From contig NZ_LTAX01000016.1 of NCBI RefSeq assembly GCF_001639745.1, forward strand, positions 16,688 to 80,687: a stretch of 64,000 bases of DNA, read 5' to 3'. Shown in pieces: positions 1 through 8,789 of this stretch. The first letter of the stretch is position 1. Every line of letters starts with the position of its first letter. A program made the position numbers and the translations under genes. Source of the DNA: Marinomonas gallaica (GTDB lineage: Bacteria > Pseudomonadota > Gammaproteobacteria > Pseudomonadales > Marinomonadaceae). Below the pieces are notes generated by a model. It had not been told where the DNA came from. It searched no databases and saw only the letters and a program-made list of their open reading frames with translations.

Positions 1-392
1 CCATTTTCTGCATATAAAGTCGCGAGAGTGATGCCTGCCACCGCTGTCGGTAAAGCAAATGGCAAGTCCACTAACGCATCGAGAATACGCTTACCGGGAA
101 ACTCGTAACGCACCAGCACCCATGCCAGCAATAAGCCAAATACGCCATTAAATACCGAGGCGATAAGCGCGGCCCAAATAGTCACTTTGTAACTGGCGAC
201 CACACGCTCGTCGGTAATGACGTACCAGTATTCTGACCATCCCATGTCAGCGGTTTGCATCACTAGACCGGTCATCGGTAGTAGCAAAATCAAACTGATA
301 AAAAATAAAGAGCTGCCAAGACTTAACCCAAAACCGGGAAGTACTCGCTTATGACGAGTTTTAGCGCTGGCAACGCTAAGAGAAGAGGGCAT
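1..392 (-). CDS. cysT: Sulfate/thiosulfate ABC transporter permease CysT (partial, 3' end beyond window)
   Basis: The frame is open from an ATG at 392 leftward to the edge of the window, about 130 codons, so the C-terminal half is missing. The visible product starts MPSSLSVASAKTRHK, has a first membrane segment (SLFFISLILLLP) and a second (KVTIWAALIASVFNGVFGLL). It then shows the characteristic CysT/CysU stretch LVDLPFALPTAVAGITLATL. CysT is one of two inner-membrane channel subunits of the sulfate importer. The gene lies 78 bp downstream of the sulfate-binding protein gene on the same strand, the usual sbp-cysT order. A ribosome site (TAGGAGCG in transcript sense) precedes the ATG. The identification is secure. 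cysW and cysA would be expected to follow outside the window. Confidence 0.9.
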   Translation of the reverse strand, partial: MPSSLSVASAKTRHKRVLPGFGLSLGSSLFFISLILLLPMTGLVMQTADMGWSEYWYVITDERVVASYKVTIWAALIASVFNGVFGLLLAWVLVRYEFPGKRILDALVDLPFALPTAVAGITLATLYAEN

Positions 393-423
393 TGTTGTCA
401 CGCTCCTATAATAAAAACACAAA

Positions 424-446
424 CGCCGGACGCAATGCGCCCGGCG
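424..446 (-). terminator. Intercistronic hairpin between sbp and cysT
   Basis: A GC-rich near-perfect inverted repeat (CGCCGG-a-CGC, loop aat, GCG-c-CCGGCG) lies between the sbp stop and the cysT start and is followed on the minus strand by a T-rich run. It may act as a leaky terminator or 3'-end stabiliser. That would give more binding protein than permease transcript, a common arrangement in ABC operons. The role is inferred from position only. Confidence 0.5.
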
Positions 447-470
447 AAAACAGCGAATAAAAGCAGTGAA

Positions 471-1484
471 TTAGCGACGCTGTAGTTGGTCTAGCTGCTT
501 ACCATTAGCAAAGATATCTCTCATGGCATTCGGCCAACCGCCTGCAATCTCTTCAACAGTTAGCAGTTTTACTTCTGGAAAACGATCCGCGACTTCGGCT
601 TTAACTGTGTCATTGTGGACACGGTAATTAAAGCTTGCCAATAGACGCTGAGACTCTTCACTGTATAGATAGCTCAAGTATTCAGTCGATACGTCTAAGG
701 TACCGTTCTTCTTAGCATTACGTTCTACAACCGCTACTGGAAACTCGGCTAGAATTGATGTTTTTGGTACCACCACTTCGTAATCATCCGCACCGTATTG
801 TTGGCGAATGTTGTTAACCTCTGACTCAAATGTAATCAATACATCGCCGATACCGCGCTCAACAAATGTAGTCGTCGCGCCACGGCCGCCCGTATCAAAC
901 ACTGAAACATTGCCTAAAAAGGTTTTTAAGAAGCTGTTTTGTTGTTCTGTTGCATTTTTACCGAACTGATCTTGTGCGTAACCATAGGCCGCAAGATACG
1001 TATAACGACCATTGCCTGATGTTTTAGGGTTCGGGAACACCAAAGCCACATCGTCTTTGACTAAATCGCCCCAGTCATGGATGTTTTTAGGGTTGCCTTT
1101 TCGGACAAGAAATGCCGTTGTTGAGTAATAGGGCGAGCTATTGTTTGGCAGCTTGCTCTTCCAGTCTTCGGCAACCAATTTGCCTCGATCCGCTAAGATT
1201 TGCACATCGGTAACTTGGTTAAAGGTGACGACATCGGCAGGCAAGCCTTGAAGGATAGAACGAGCTTGTTTCGACGAACCAGCATGAGATTGTTTGATCT
1301 CAACGGTTTGCCCCGTTTTTTCTTCCCAGTGTTTTTGGAATACTGGGTTATAGGTTGCAAACAATTCGCGCGCAATGTCATAAGACGTATTTAGGATGGT
1401 TTGATCCGCAGCGGATGCATTAACCGCTGAGCCAAGTAGCAAAGCACCCGCTACAGATTTAATCACTTTCAATTTTGATTTCAT
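471..1484 (-). CDS. sbp: Periplasmic sulfate-binding protein
   Basis: This 337-residue protein is the periplasmic receptor of the sulfate ABC importer. It opens with a signal peptide ([18 protein letters not shown], cleavage probably after ASA near residue 25). The mature part begins [14 protein letters not shown], typical of the Sbp/CysP family. Family motifs are visible: [13 protein letters not shown] near residue 65, [13 protein letters not shown] near 85, and [16 protein letters not shown] near 155. Length matches the family. cysT follows directly downstream. The family alone does not decide between sulfate (Sbp) and thiosulfate (CysP) preference. Sbp is favoured by similarity to the Pseudomonas arrangement, but that is an inference. 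Confidence 0.92.
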   Translation of the reverse strand: MKSKLKVIKSVAGALLLGSAVNASAADQTILNTSYDIARELFATYNPVFQKHWEEKTGQTVEIKQSHAGSSKQARSILQGLPADVVTFNQVTDVQILADRGKLVAEDWKSKLPNNSSPYYSTTAFLVRKGNPKNIHDWGDLVKDDVALVFPNPKTSGNGRYTYLAAYGYAQDQFGKNATEQQNSFLKTFLGNVSVFDTGGRGATTTFVERGIGDVLITFESEVNNIRQQYGADDYEVVVPKTSILAEFPVAVVERNAKKNGTLDVSTEYLSYLYSEESQRLLASFNYRVHNDTVKAEVADRFPEVKLLTVEEIAGGWPNAMRDIFANGKQLDQLQRR

Positions 1485-1796
1485 GGGAAGCCTCTAACGC
1501 GCTTGTAATGGTTGATTGTTGATCAGTAGCTTATTTAAAAGATTTGGTTATTACAATGATGAAAAATGGAAGATTTTGGAATAAAGAAATAAATTTCATT
1601 TATCTTCATTATTAATCGTGTATTAAGCCATACAAGATAGTGCGCAACCCGCATGGATATGGGCGGTTAAGTGTCTTGTGAAAGTGTTTAAGTAAGTGAA
1701 ATGAAAAAAGTGACTTGAGTCGATATTTCAATCATTACGCATAACAGTGGAAGGAAACTCAGTTATAGTCGACTTTATTATCTAGGGGAGCCTGTA
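1485..1796. promoter_or_regulatory. Upstream region of sbp, with AT-rich palindrome
   Basis: This is a 312-bp spacer between the divergent sbp gene and the small ORF at 1797. It is AT-rich and holds a short palindrome (ATAAAT-ttc-ATTTAT, 1589-1603) about 105 bp upstream of the sbp start. That could be a LysR-type (CysB-like) contact site or simply AT-rich promoter DNA. No convincing -35/-10 pair stands out. Confidence 0.3.
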
Positions 1797-1883
1797 ATGA
1801 CACCACAAAAACTAATTGCCTTGATAGCTATTAAGGTCATAGTGCTGACACTCATTACATTTGCAATTGTTCTATGGGCTTAA
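1797..1883 (+). CDS. 28-residue single-span membrane microprotein
   Basis: This is a short frame of 28 codons plus stop, preceded by a good ribosome site (TAGGGGAG at about 7 bases from the ATG). The product reads MTPQKLIALIAIKVIVLTL and continues with a hydrophobic run ending LWA, so it is one predicted transmembrane helix with a short charged N-terminus. Nothing else lies in this strand nearby. The gene sits between divergent sbp and the convergent SRPBCC gene. The clear Shine-Dalgarno and the membrane-like composition argue for a real small protein, but 28 codons could still be chance. I do not recognise a family and assign no function. Confidence 0.5.
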   Translation: MTPQKLIALIAIKVIVLTLITFAIVLWA

Positions 1884-1898
1884 GAGCAACTATTAGAT

Positions 1899-2318
1899 TC
1901 AGCTTAGCAAACGGTTCGTTTCGACGATCTTTTTAAAGTAAGTCATGATGTGGCCATGCTGAGCAGTTTGTTCTATTTCTGGCGCTTTAGGATCGAGCTC
2001 GATGGTTTCGATCACTTCGGTGCCCTCTAGGCTTTCTTTGAAGTGAATACTTACTTTCCGGCCATCATTAAATCTGTATTCAATCAGCCTAAGTAGCTTT
2101 AAACGCTTAAAGATACCCTCAAAATCAACGACTTCACTGCCATCTACCCTTTCTATGCGGTAGAAAAACTTGCCGCCTTCATGAAGATCTACCTCAGCTT
2201 TAGGGCAGTACCAATCGATTGATGCACCGTTCCAGTCTTGCAGTATCGCAGGCGTTGTCCACGCTTCCCAGACAGTTTCGAGCGATGCTTTTATATGTGT
2301 TTCTACGGTGATTTCCAT
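1899..2318 (-). CDS. SRPBCC (AHSA1-like) domain protein
   Basis: The 139-residue product is a single START/SRPBCC fold of the AHSA1 (activator of Hsp90 ATPase homologue 1-like, formerly DUF1696-type) group. It begins MEITVETHIKASLETVWEAWTT, the usual first strand and helix in which a Trp-Glu-Ala-Trp motif follows the pocket strand. It continues with DWYCPKAEVDLHEGGKFFYR and a C-terminal helix TAQHGHIMTYFKKIVET. These small cytoplasmic proteins form a hydrophobic ligand pocket, and their ligands are mostly unknown. The gene stands alone. A ribosome site (AAAGGACAC) precedes the ATG. The family call is firm but the biochemical role is not known. Confidence 0.8.
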   Translation of the reverse strand: MEITVETHIKASLETVWEAWTTPAILQDWNGASIDWYCPKAEVDLHEGGKFFYRIERVDGSEVVDFEGIFKRLKLLRLIEYRFNDGRKVSIHFKESLEGTEVIETIELDPKAPEIEQTAQHGHIMTYFKKIVETNRLLS

Positions 2319-2617
2319 ATGAGTGTCCTTTCTCTAATTCCATGTGTATAGATTTATAGATGAGTTATCAGGCCATGTCGAGGCGTACCTTTCCAGCTCT
2401 TTGAAACGAAAGTGTTGATATTGTGTAAAGTGTCTATCTTTAACTATTAAAAATAATTATAGATCCTCGCTGCATATTGGCCAATGAAGAAATTGTGACT
2501 GGCTGGTTATCGCAGTCTGTTTTGAATCATTGATCGATATGCACTGTGCTAATATTTCTAGAAGTAGTGAAGGTTAGCTAACCTCACTCTTTTTCTAAAG
2601 GATTGGCTAGGAGTCCC

Positions 2618-3010
2618 ATGAGCATAAAAAAAATACTAATAATGGCCTGCGTCTGCGTTGGTCTTACAGCCTGTTCTGGGGGGCTTCTTAGTCGCGATGA
2701 TGCCAAAGGATTTTCTCAACAAGGCAAAGCCAGTTTTTATGCAGATAAATTTCAAGGTCGTCTTACCGCCAATGGTGAACGGTTTAATCAACGAGCCCAA
2801 ACCGCAGCCCATAAACGCTTGCCTTTTGGCGCTAAAGTACGTGTAACCAACATTGCTAACAATAAAAGCACAGTCGTCCGTATTAACGATCGAGGGCCGT
2901 TTGTCAGTGGACGAGTCATCGATCTGAGTAAATCCGCTTTCCGCCATATTGGCAATACACGTCAGGGTGTAATAGACGTCAAAATAGAAGTTCTGGATAA
3001 TGGGGCATAA
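2618..3010 (+). CDS. RlpA-like double-psi beta-barrel lipoprotein
   Basis: I place the start at the ATG at 2618 (130 residues), which has TAGGAG four bases upstream. A longer frame from a TTG at 2603 is less likely. The product has a lipoprotein signal ([20 protein letters not shown], lipobox LTAC, lipidated Cys near residue 19). It then carries a DPBB/RlpA domain: [35 protein letters not shown] and [19 protein letters not shown], with the conserved Asp of the DRGPF motif. RlpA proteins cleave or bind denuded glycan strands at the septum. This one lacks the C-terminal SPOR domain of full RlpA and is short, so it may be a paralogue rather than the septal RlpA itself. Confidence 0.82.
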   Translation: MSIKKILIMACVCVGLTACSGGLLSRDDAKGFSQQGKASFYADKFQGRLTANGERFNQRAQTAAHKRLPFGAKVRVTNIANNKSTVVRINDRGPFVSGRVIDLSKSAFRHIGNTRQGVIDVKIEVLDNGA

Positions 3011-3352
3011 AAATCTAATATAATTTACCGTTTCCCTAATAAGTTTCTTTAGGGGGTATTTTCTATAAATGGATCAATTTAATTGTTCATAGTTTCACTT
3101 ACTCTATTTTTAATGCGTTTATTCTAAAGCAATCAACTCCTTCGTTAGTCTTATATAGGCGCCTTCGATAAAACACATTGTGTATCTCTGACTTTATGCT
3201 AATTTATTCTAAGCATTAATAGACGTAGTCATCTTGAAATTTGGCTAAGACTATATCCTGCATACTCAGTATCAGCGTTGTTTGTTTTACTTTGAATTAA
3301 TGTAATGGACTTAAGAGCGTCATATTTAATAATTACCGTAAGGACGACAAAT
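3011..3352. other. Intergenic region with no recognisable feature
   Basis: This is an AT-rich spacer of 342 bp between the RlpA-like gene and the chemoreceptor gene. I see no terminator hairpin after the RlpA-like gene, no small ORF with a good ribosome site and no repeat. It presumably contains the chemoreceptor promoter. Confidence 0.4.
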
Positions 3353-5332
3353 ATGCTCACATTTAAACGAAAGTTATTACTTGGCTTTGGGGTCCTAGTT
3401 GCCCTACTGGTTATTGTTGGCCTCATTGCCTTTAGTGGTATCTCTAGCTCATCCAAAGATTTTGATCATTACCGTCAGCTAGCGCGTTCTACGAAAGCTG
3501 CGAATGAGGTGCAAGGCAATCTGCTGATGATGCGTATGTATGTCAAAGATTATTTAATCACCTCGGAGTTATCCGATCAGCAAGGCTTTGCTAGTTATCT
3601 GGAAGAAACACGGAAGGATTTATTACGCGCCAAAGAAGCAATAGCGGAGCCTGCTTTTGTGCAAATTTTAGATCGACAAATGGCCACTTTGAACCAGTAC
3701 TCACAAGGCTTCGATAAAGTGGTGAAGGATACCAGTACGTTTGATCAAGTCTTAGATAATGTCCTATCTGTGAAAGGAGCTGAGCTTGAGAAGCTTCTCA
3801 CTAAGCTGCTGCAATCAGAGCGTGACAAGGGTGACGAAGTAGCGGTCTATCAGTTGTCGATGGCTATGCGTAATGTCCTACTAGGGCGCTTGTATGTGCT
3901 GAAATATGTTGACTCGATCAGCACCAATGATGCGGCGCGGGTGAACGAGGAGTTTGCTTACGCTGATAAATTGCTGACGACTTTGATTCAAGACGCTTCA
4001 GATAGCGAGTTGAAACAGGATTTGCAAACAGCCGATGGGCTGTTGAATGACTACATAGAAGGGGTCGCTGCTTTAATACAAGCGGGGAGTTCGCGTCAGG
4101 AAGTCGTGGATCAGCAGCTAGATGTACTAGGGCCTCAGATCGCAGCAGAGCTGAATGATCTGATTGAGCAGGAGGCTATGTTACAAGATGCTCTTGGACC
4201 GCAAGTCGAGCAAAAAAATCATCTGATAGTCATGGCGATTCTTGCCTGTGTGTTGGTCTCAATCGCTATCGGTATAGGAACCGCATGGGCGATTCTGCGT
4301 TCTACACAAAAGCAATTAGGTGGTGATCCAGCCTATGTTTCTGGTATTGCGAAGACCGTGGCAGAAGGCGACTTGAGCATTGACTTACCGCCATCAACGG
4401 CATCACCTGATAGCTTGTATGCGAATATTCGTCAGATGGTCTCGTCTTTGCAAACCAAAGCCAATCTCGCACAGAAAATTGCTGATGGAGATTTAACAGT
4501 TCAAGTGAGCCTTGCCTCTGACAAAGACGTGTTAGGGCAGGCACTGCAAGTAATGGTGGAGCGGTTACGACACGTGTTGTCTGAAGTGCAATTGGCAGGG
4601 GAGCAAATTGCCGCAGGCAGTTCACAGGTATCGACGTTCAGTCAATCTTTAGCGGAAGGAGCGACGCATCAAAAAGATAGCCTAGAATCGATTGCATCAG
4701 CTTTGGAACAGTTGTCATCACAAACACGACAAAATGCAGACAGTGCTTCAGAAGCCAATAGCCTTGCTGAAGAAGCGCAGAAGTCGGTCTCTCAAGGGCA
4801 ATCGCATATGGAAGAGATGATGCTTTCTATGAATGAGATCAAAGATGCGGGTGATCAAATCAGTGATTTCATTAAAACGATTGATGAAATCGCAGAGCAA
4901 ACCAATTTGCTAGCACTCAATGCGGCCATTGAAGCCGCTCGAGCAGGGGAGCAAGGACGAGGTTTTGCCGTGGTGGCCGATGAAGTACGCAGCTTGGCTT
5001 CCCGTAGTACACAAGCGGCTGAAGAAACATCGAAACTGATACACCTATCTGAAAGCAAAACAAAGAAAGGTGCTGAAATCGCCGAAAACACCGCTAAAGC
5101 ACTGAACTCCATTTTTGATAGCATCAACCAAACCTCTAGCTTAGTCGCAACCATATCATCGGCTAGCAACGAGCAAGCACAAGCCGTTGATGAGGTGTCC
5201 CGTGGAGTCACGGAAGTAGATGGCGTCGTCCAAACGAATGCATCGGCTTCTGTAGAAGGTGCTGCCGCTGCTGAGGAGCTAAGCGGTCAAACACGTTCAT
5301 TATCGGATATGATGCGACAGTTTAAATTTTAA
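3353..5332 (+). CDS. Methyl-accepting chemotaxis protein (four-helix-bundle sensor, two HAMP-like linkers)
   Basis: This is a transmembrane chemoreceptor. I prefer the ATG at 3353 (659 residues), which follows AAGGACG, over the in-frame ATG at 3305 that would add 16 polar residues ahead of the first membrane helix. Order of parts: membrane helix at about 9-30 ([18 protein letters not shown]), and an all-helical periplasmic sensor up to about 305. A second helix follows ([17 protein letters not shown]), then a linker with the LGGDP motif, two HAMP-like segments ([18 protein letters not shown]) and the long cytoplasmic coiled coil. The signalling tip is textbook ([40 protein letters not shown]). 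There is no C-terminal CheR pentapeptide. The ligand is unknown. Confidence 0.93.
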   Translation: MLTFKRKLLLGFGVLVALLVIVGLIAFSGISSSSKDFDHYRQLARSTKAANEVQGNLLMMRMYVKDYLITSELSDQQGFASYLEETRKDLLRAKEAIAEPAFVQILDRQMATLNQYSQGFDKVVKDTSTFDQVLDNVLSVKGAELEKLLTKLLQSERDKGDEVAVYQLSMAMRNVLLGRLYVLKYVDSISTNDAARVNEEFAYADKLLTTLIQDASDSELKQDLQTADGLLNDYIEGVAALIQAGSSRQEVVDQQLDVLGPQIAAELNDLIEQEAMLQDALGPQVEQKNHLIVMAILACVLVSIAIGIGTAWAILRSTQKQLGGDPAYVSGIAKTVAEGDLSIDLPPSTASPDSLYANIRQMVSSLQTKANLAQKIADGDLTVQVSLASDKDVLGQALQVMVERLRHVLSEVQLAGEQIAAGSSQVSTFSQSLAEGATHQKDSLESIASALEQLSSQTRQNADSASEANSLAEEAQKSVSQGQSHMEEMMLSMNEIKDAGDQISDFIKTIDEIAEQTNLLALNAAIEAARAGEQGRGFAVVADEVRSLASRSTQAAEETSKLIHLSESKTKKGAEIAENTAKALNSIFDSINQTSSLVATISSASNEQAQAVDEVSRGVTEVDGVVQTNASASVEGAAAAEELSGQTRSLSDMMRQFKF

Positions 5333-5360
5333 CGGCTAACTCTATCGGTTCACGTTTTCA

Positions 5361-5397
5361 GCCTCTTCTACTGACAGTGGAAGAGGCTTTCTTTGTT
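5361..5397 (+). terminator. Rho-independent terminator after the chemoreceptor gene
   Basis: An inverted repeat (GCCTCTTC ... GAAGAGGC, stem 8 bp, 11-base loop) is followed by TTTCTTTGTTTT, 28 bp after the chemoreceptor stop codon. Confidence 0.8.
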
Positions 5398-5553
5398 TTG
5401 GTTAATCTCACCCTTGTAAGAGCGTGGTAAAGTTTATTGAGAGGCGATCAGATATTCGATTACAGTACACTGCTTGAATGGCATTCCTTTGAAATTCGGG
5501 CTGTTTGAAACATTGATTAGGTGGGTATTATCCATTCAGGCTAGGAATAAACC

Positions 5554-6183
5554 GTGGTAAAACATAAAGGCAAACGCGTCGGGAACCGTAAAAAAGCCAC
5601 TCCGCCGAAACAACCCTATGCTATTAACTATCCTCTACTCAAGAATCTTGCATTTTTTCTACCGTTTCTAAGCATTGCGATCAAAGTGATTTTAGGGAAT
5701 AACTTCGTGACAGAAAAAGAGGTTCTTGATGTGGCCTTTTGGATTTCTGCCTTAGTTACACTCGCTGCACTCTGTTTATTTTACGCCTTAGCAAGTCTTA
5801 ATTTACTTTACCCTAAGCCAAACTTCTCAAGTGATTCAGCGCTATGGAAAAGCGTAAAGCTGCTTGGTTATGGATTAAGTCTATTTTGTATTATTTGGCC
5901 TTGCCTGTCCTCTACAGGTCCAATGCTGTTTACCTTGAGCACGAATACGATTAAAGAAACGCTCGTTGTGGCTGAAAAGTCCACTCGAACCACCACCCGT
6001 GGCTGCAAATGGTTCATCAGAGGTAAAGGGTCATTACAGCACTTTATGCACTGCATCAGTCATGAAGAGTATTTCTATTTGCCTCAAGCGCCTGTCTTAG
6101 TCAGCATCGACGCGGCCCATTCTCAGTTTGGCTATTTTGTCGTCGATTATAATCATCTAGTTGGCACCATCGAGTCTAGATGA
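5554..6183 (+). CDS. Hypothetical membrane protein
   Basis: This is a 209-residue frame starting at GTG, with TAGGAAT as a ribosome site 6-10 bases upstream. The N-terminus is strongly basic (KHKGKRVGNRKKATPPK). It is followed by hydrophobic segments at about residues 30-48 (LAFFLPFLSIAIKVIL), 62-85 (FWISALVTLAALCLFYALA) and 105-130 (LLGYGLSLFCIIWPCL). A soluble C-terminal part of about 80 residues contains two Cys in a short stretch (GCKWFIRG, HFMHCISHEEYF). I do not recognise a family. The gene stands alone between the chemoreceptor and the trp operon, with no clear terminator. Composition looks like a real gene, but function is unknown. Confidence 0.6.
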   Translation: MVKHKGKRVGNRKKATPPKQPYAINYPLLKNLAFFLPFLSIAIKVILGNNFVTEKEVLDVAFWISALVTLAALCLFYALASLNLLYPKPNFSSDSALWKSVKLLGYGLSLFCIIWPCLSSTGPMLFTLSTNTIKETLVVAEKSTRTTTRGCKWFIRGKGSLQHFMHCISHEEYFYLPQAPVLVSIDAAHSQFGYFVVDYNHLVGTIESR

Positions 6184-6381
6184 TCTCAAAACATTAGATT
6201 AAGAGACTGGGTTGTTTCTTTAAGAGCACGCTTACTTTTCGATCATGGGGTGACTTCGAAAGATTTTCTTCCTTTTTGACGTCTTCTCCGGGTCTTGGTG
6301 AATGCAAAACAAAAGCCCATTGTTTTTTTGCCTGCAAGAAGTGTACGTCGAAAAAATATTTTGAAAAATAAGTGTGTAGTA

Positions 6382-6408
6382 TTGCGTCTAGGAATGAAAA
6401 AATATAAC
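6382..6408 (+). promoter_or_regulatory. Candidate trpR-trpEG promoter
   Basis: TTGCGT (6382-6387) and TATAAC (6403-6408) are separated by 15 bp. The spacing is short of the optimal 17, so the -35 assignment is weak, but the -10 box is good and lies immediately upstream of the TrpR-type palindrome. Confidence 0.4.
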
Positions 6409-6418
6409 GTACTAGTAC
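6409..6418. promoter_or_regulatory. Candidate TrpR operator half-site pair
   Basis: The 10-bp palindrome GTACTAGTAC contains the CTAG core and flanks of the known Trp repressor half-operator (GTACTAGT). It sits directly downstream of a TATAAC box and 25 bp upstream of the trpR-like start, where bound repressor would block transcription. Only one CTAG core is perfect. Eight bases downstream the sequence is TTGA rather than CTAG, so tandem binding is not assured. Confidence 0.5.
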
Positions 6419-6442
6419 ATTGATACGTCAAGGTACGCCTTT

Positions 6443-6676
6443 GTGCAGAATTTGATTCATTACTTTTTAGACACACCTCATTCTGAAGCGATGAAAAAGA
6501 AGCTGAATGCTTTGCTGACGCCGACTGAAATCAGCGAAATGCAGCGTCGTTTGCAGATTTTTGAACTGTTAGAACAAGGTGTGTCACAACGCGAAATTGC
6601 CAAACAGCTAGGTGTGGGGATTGCGACCGTAACTCGCGGTTCCCGCGCTTTAAAGGAATTAAAAGATCATGAGTAA
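6443..6676 (+). CDS. trpR: Trp operon repressor family protein
   Basis: The product has 77 residues from a GTG start, shorter than enterobacterial TrpR (about 108), mainly because the N-terminal arm is missing. The core matches the TrpR fold: FLDTPHSEAMKKKLNALLTP, EISEMQRRLQIFELLEQG, then the helix-turn-helix VSQREIAKQLGVGIATVTRG and SRALKELK. The GIATVTRGS recognition helix is close to the GIATITRGS of E. coli TrpR. With tryptophan bound it should repress its own operon. The stop codon overlaps the ATG of the next gene by 8 bp, so translation is probably coupled. No strong ribosome site precedes the GTG. The start is the first usable codon in frame, and the exact N-terminus is uncertain. Confidence 0.85.
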   Translation: MQNLIHYFLDTPHSEAMKKKLNALLTPTEISEMQRRLQIFELLEQGVSQREIAKQLGVGIATVTRGSRALKELKDHE

Positions 6677-8054
6677 CCTTCCGCCACGCATCGAGTTGCC
6701 ACGTAAGCCTAAATACGTGACTATCAGCTCGGACTGTGACTTTTTCGACATGTTTAAAAAAGTCGAAAAGCAATTTTCCAACTGCTTTATGTTGGAGTCT
6801 CTGGGTGAAGAGAGTTATATCTCGCGTCACTCTATCATTGGTTTCGATCCGGAGAAATTGTTGTGGGCAGAAGGGAAGACTTTGTTCATACAAGAGCGCG
6901 ATGGTGCGACACAATCTTATGAATCCGATAACCCTTATTACTTACTGCGCAGCATTGTGCCGCAGAATATTATCTCGCGCGGTTATGCGGGAGGGTTAAC
7001 GGGCTACATTGGCTATGATGCGATGAATTACTTTGAGCCAACGCTGAATCTGCAAACCAGCGATATGTTCGACGGCTTCCGTTTTGGTTTGTACAAAGAT
7101 GGCTTGATCTTGGACAAGATGACGGGGCAAGTTTTCTACTTCTACTACGATCAAGACCGATCAGAGTTAGTGCAGTCTTTATTGGATGCACCGGTTCCTG
7201 TCAATGGTTCGTTGGTCGTGACGCCAGCTGGGGAATCAATGACTCGTGAAGAGCATGCGCAAGCCGTCGCGAAAGTAAAGCAAGACATTATCGACGGTAA
7301 GATATTCCAAACCGAAGTGGGCTTTAAAAAGTGGTTCGACCTAGAGGGCGATACCATCGCTATCTACGAGCAAATGCGCATCATTAACCCATCGCCACAG
7401 ATGTATTACCTAAAGTTCGGTGAGCAAAAAGTGATTGGCGCCAGTCCTGAACTGCTGTTCCGTCTGCGTCAAGGTGAGATGGAAACCTTCCCATTAGCGG
7501 GCACGGCAAAACGGGGTGTGGATGAAAAAGAAGACGTCGCCTTGGCCCGTGCCTTGTTGAATGATCCGAAAGAGATTGCTGAACACAATATGATTGTGGA
7601 TCTGCATCGTAACGATATCGGACGTGTGGCACGCTTTGGTACGGTCAAAGTACGTTCTTTAATGGACATCAAGCGCTTTAGTCACGTTCAGCATATTTCC
7701 AGTGAAATTGTCGGCATTATCGCCGACGATCAAGATATGTTCTCTGCCCTAGCAAGCAATTTTCCAGCGGGGACTCTGACCGGCGCTCCGAAGATCGAGT
7801 CGATGAAAATTATTGATGACATGGAAAGTGATGGCCGCGGTCCTTATGGCGGTGCGGTTGGACAGTTTTCCTTCAATGGTGATTGTCATTTCGCGATTCC
7901 GATTCGTACGGTATTCGCTAGGGGTAATAAAGCTTACGTACAAACGTGTGGTGGCAATGTATATGACTCCAACGCCGCCGGAGAGTACGAAGAAATTCAA
8001 CGTAAATTTGCTGGCACCAAGCGTGTGCTAGATCAATTCGCTCCCGTGCAGTAA
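6669..8054 (+). CDS. trpE: Anthranilate synthase component I (chorismate-binding subunit)
   Basis: TrpE converts chorismate to anthranilate using ammonia supplied by TrpG, the first committed step to tryptophan. The 461-residue product has the N-terminal regulatory segment with the tryptophan-sensing LES motif (CFMLESLGEESYISRHS, near residue 40). Its chorismate-binding domain shows NPSPQMYYLKF, GASPELLFR, FPLAGTAKRG, EHNMIVDLHRNDIGRVA and FPAGTLTGAPKIESMKIID, then RGPYGGAVGQFSFNGD. It is shorter than the 500-520 residues of enterobacterial TrpE and has DLHRND where DLARND is common. The AGT motif speaks for TrpE rather than PabB. trpR lies upstream, overlapping, and trpG follows 11 bp later, which supports a tryptophan role. 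Confidence 0.9.
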   Translation: MSNLPPRIELPRKPKYVTISSDCDFFDMFKKVEKQFSNCFMLESLGEESYISRHSIIGFDPEKLLWAEGKTLFIQERDGATQSYESDNPYYLLRSIVPQNIISRGYAGGLTGYIGYDAMNYFEPTLNLQTSDMFDGFRFGLYKDGLILDKMTGQVFYFYYDQDRSELVQSLLDAPVPVNGSLVVTPAGESMTREEHAQAVAKVKQDIIDGKIFQTEVGFKKWFDLEGDTIAIYEQMRIINPSPQMYYLKFGEQKVIGASPELLFRLRQGEMETFPLAGTAKRGVDEKEDVALARALLNDPKEIAEHNMIVDLHRNDIGRVARFGTVKVRSLMDIKRFSHVQHISSEIVGIIADDQDMFSALASNFPAGTLTGAPKIESMKIIDDMESDGRGPYGGAVGQFSFNGDCHFAIPIRTVFARGNKAYVQTCGGNVYDSNAAGEYEEIQRKFAGTKRVLDQFAPVQ

Positions 8055-8065
8055 GGGCTTAGCAG

Positions 8066-8728
8066 ATGAAAGTGTTAATTATTGATAACTATGATTCATT
8101 TACCTATAACCTTTACCAATACATTGGCGAAGTCCTAATGGCTGCGCAAAGCCAAGGTAAGTTGGATCGTTTTGATGTAGTGGTGAAGCGTAATAACGAA
8201 GTGAGCTTGGCGGATGTTGAAGCGCTCCATCCAGATCGTATTATTATTTCTCCAGGCCCCGGGTCGCCAGACGATGAAGCCTACTTCGGTGTCTGTGCTG
8301 AGGTGATTCGCGAGTTGGGCAAAACCATTCCATTGATGGGGGTTTGCTTGGGTATGCAGGGTATTTGTCACGTATTTGGTGGCAAGGTGGTCAAAGCCCA
8401 TGTGCCCATGCACGGTAAAGTCAGCCCAATTAGTCATAACGCGGAAGGCATTTTCCATGATATTCCAGATCAGCTGGAAATTATGCGCTACCACTCATTG
8501 ATGGCCGAGCCTGAAAGCTTGCCAGAGTGCTTAGAAGTGACGTCTGCGGTTGGAGATCTAAAGGTCGAAGACTTTGCTAACCATAAAGTGATTCACCAAG
8601 GTGGGGATTACGAAATCATGGGTGTGCGTCACAAGGACTACCCGATCCAAGGGATTCAATTCCATCCGGAGTCCTTTGCGACCGAAGGCGGCCGAGATTT
8701 GATTAAGAACTTTTTGTTTCAGATGTGA
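8066..8728 (+). CDS. trpG: Anthranilate synthase component II (glutamine amidotransferase)
   Basis: This 220-residue class I amidotransferase releases ammonia from glutamine and passes it to TrpE. It opens MKVLIIDNYDSFTYNLYQYI, the TrpG/PabA signature, followed by ISPGPGSPDD near 62. The nucleophile Cys94 lies in MGVCLGMQGICHVFGG, and the His-Glu of the triad in GIQFHPESFATEGG near 200. The usual CLGHQ elbow reads CLGMQ here. TrpG and PabA cannot be separated by sequence alone and one protein can serve both. Coupling to trpR and trpE points to tryptophan. trpD and trpC do not follow, as in Pseudomonas-type split trp loci; a strong terminator ends the operon. Confidence 0.9.
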   Translation: MKVLIIDNYDSFTYNLYQYIGEVLMAAQSQGKLDRFDVVVKRNNEVSLADVEALHPDRIIISPGPGSPDDEAYFGVCAEVIRELGKTIPLMGVCLGMQGICHVFGGKVVKAHVPMHGKVSPISHNAEGIFHDIPDQLEIMRYHSLMAEPESLPECLEVTSAVGDLKVEDFANHKVIHQGGDYEIMGVRHKDYPIQGIQFHPESFATEGGRDLIKNFLFQM

Positions 8729-8761
8729 AAAGTAAATGTAGACAGCTAATGTGATACGACT

Positions 8762-8787
8762 AAAGCCCAGCTCTAATGCTGGGCTTT
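8762..8787. terminator. Bidirectional terminator between trpG and the toxin gene
   Basis: A perfect 10-bp stem AAAGCCCAGC / GCTGGGCTTT with a 6-base loop lies between convergent genes, so it can serve both directions. Confidence 0.88.
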
Positions 8788-8789
8788 GC

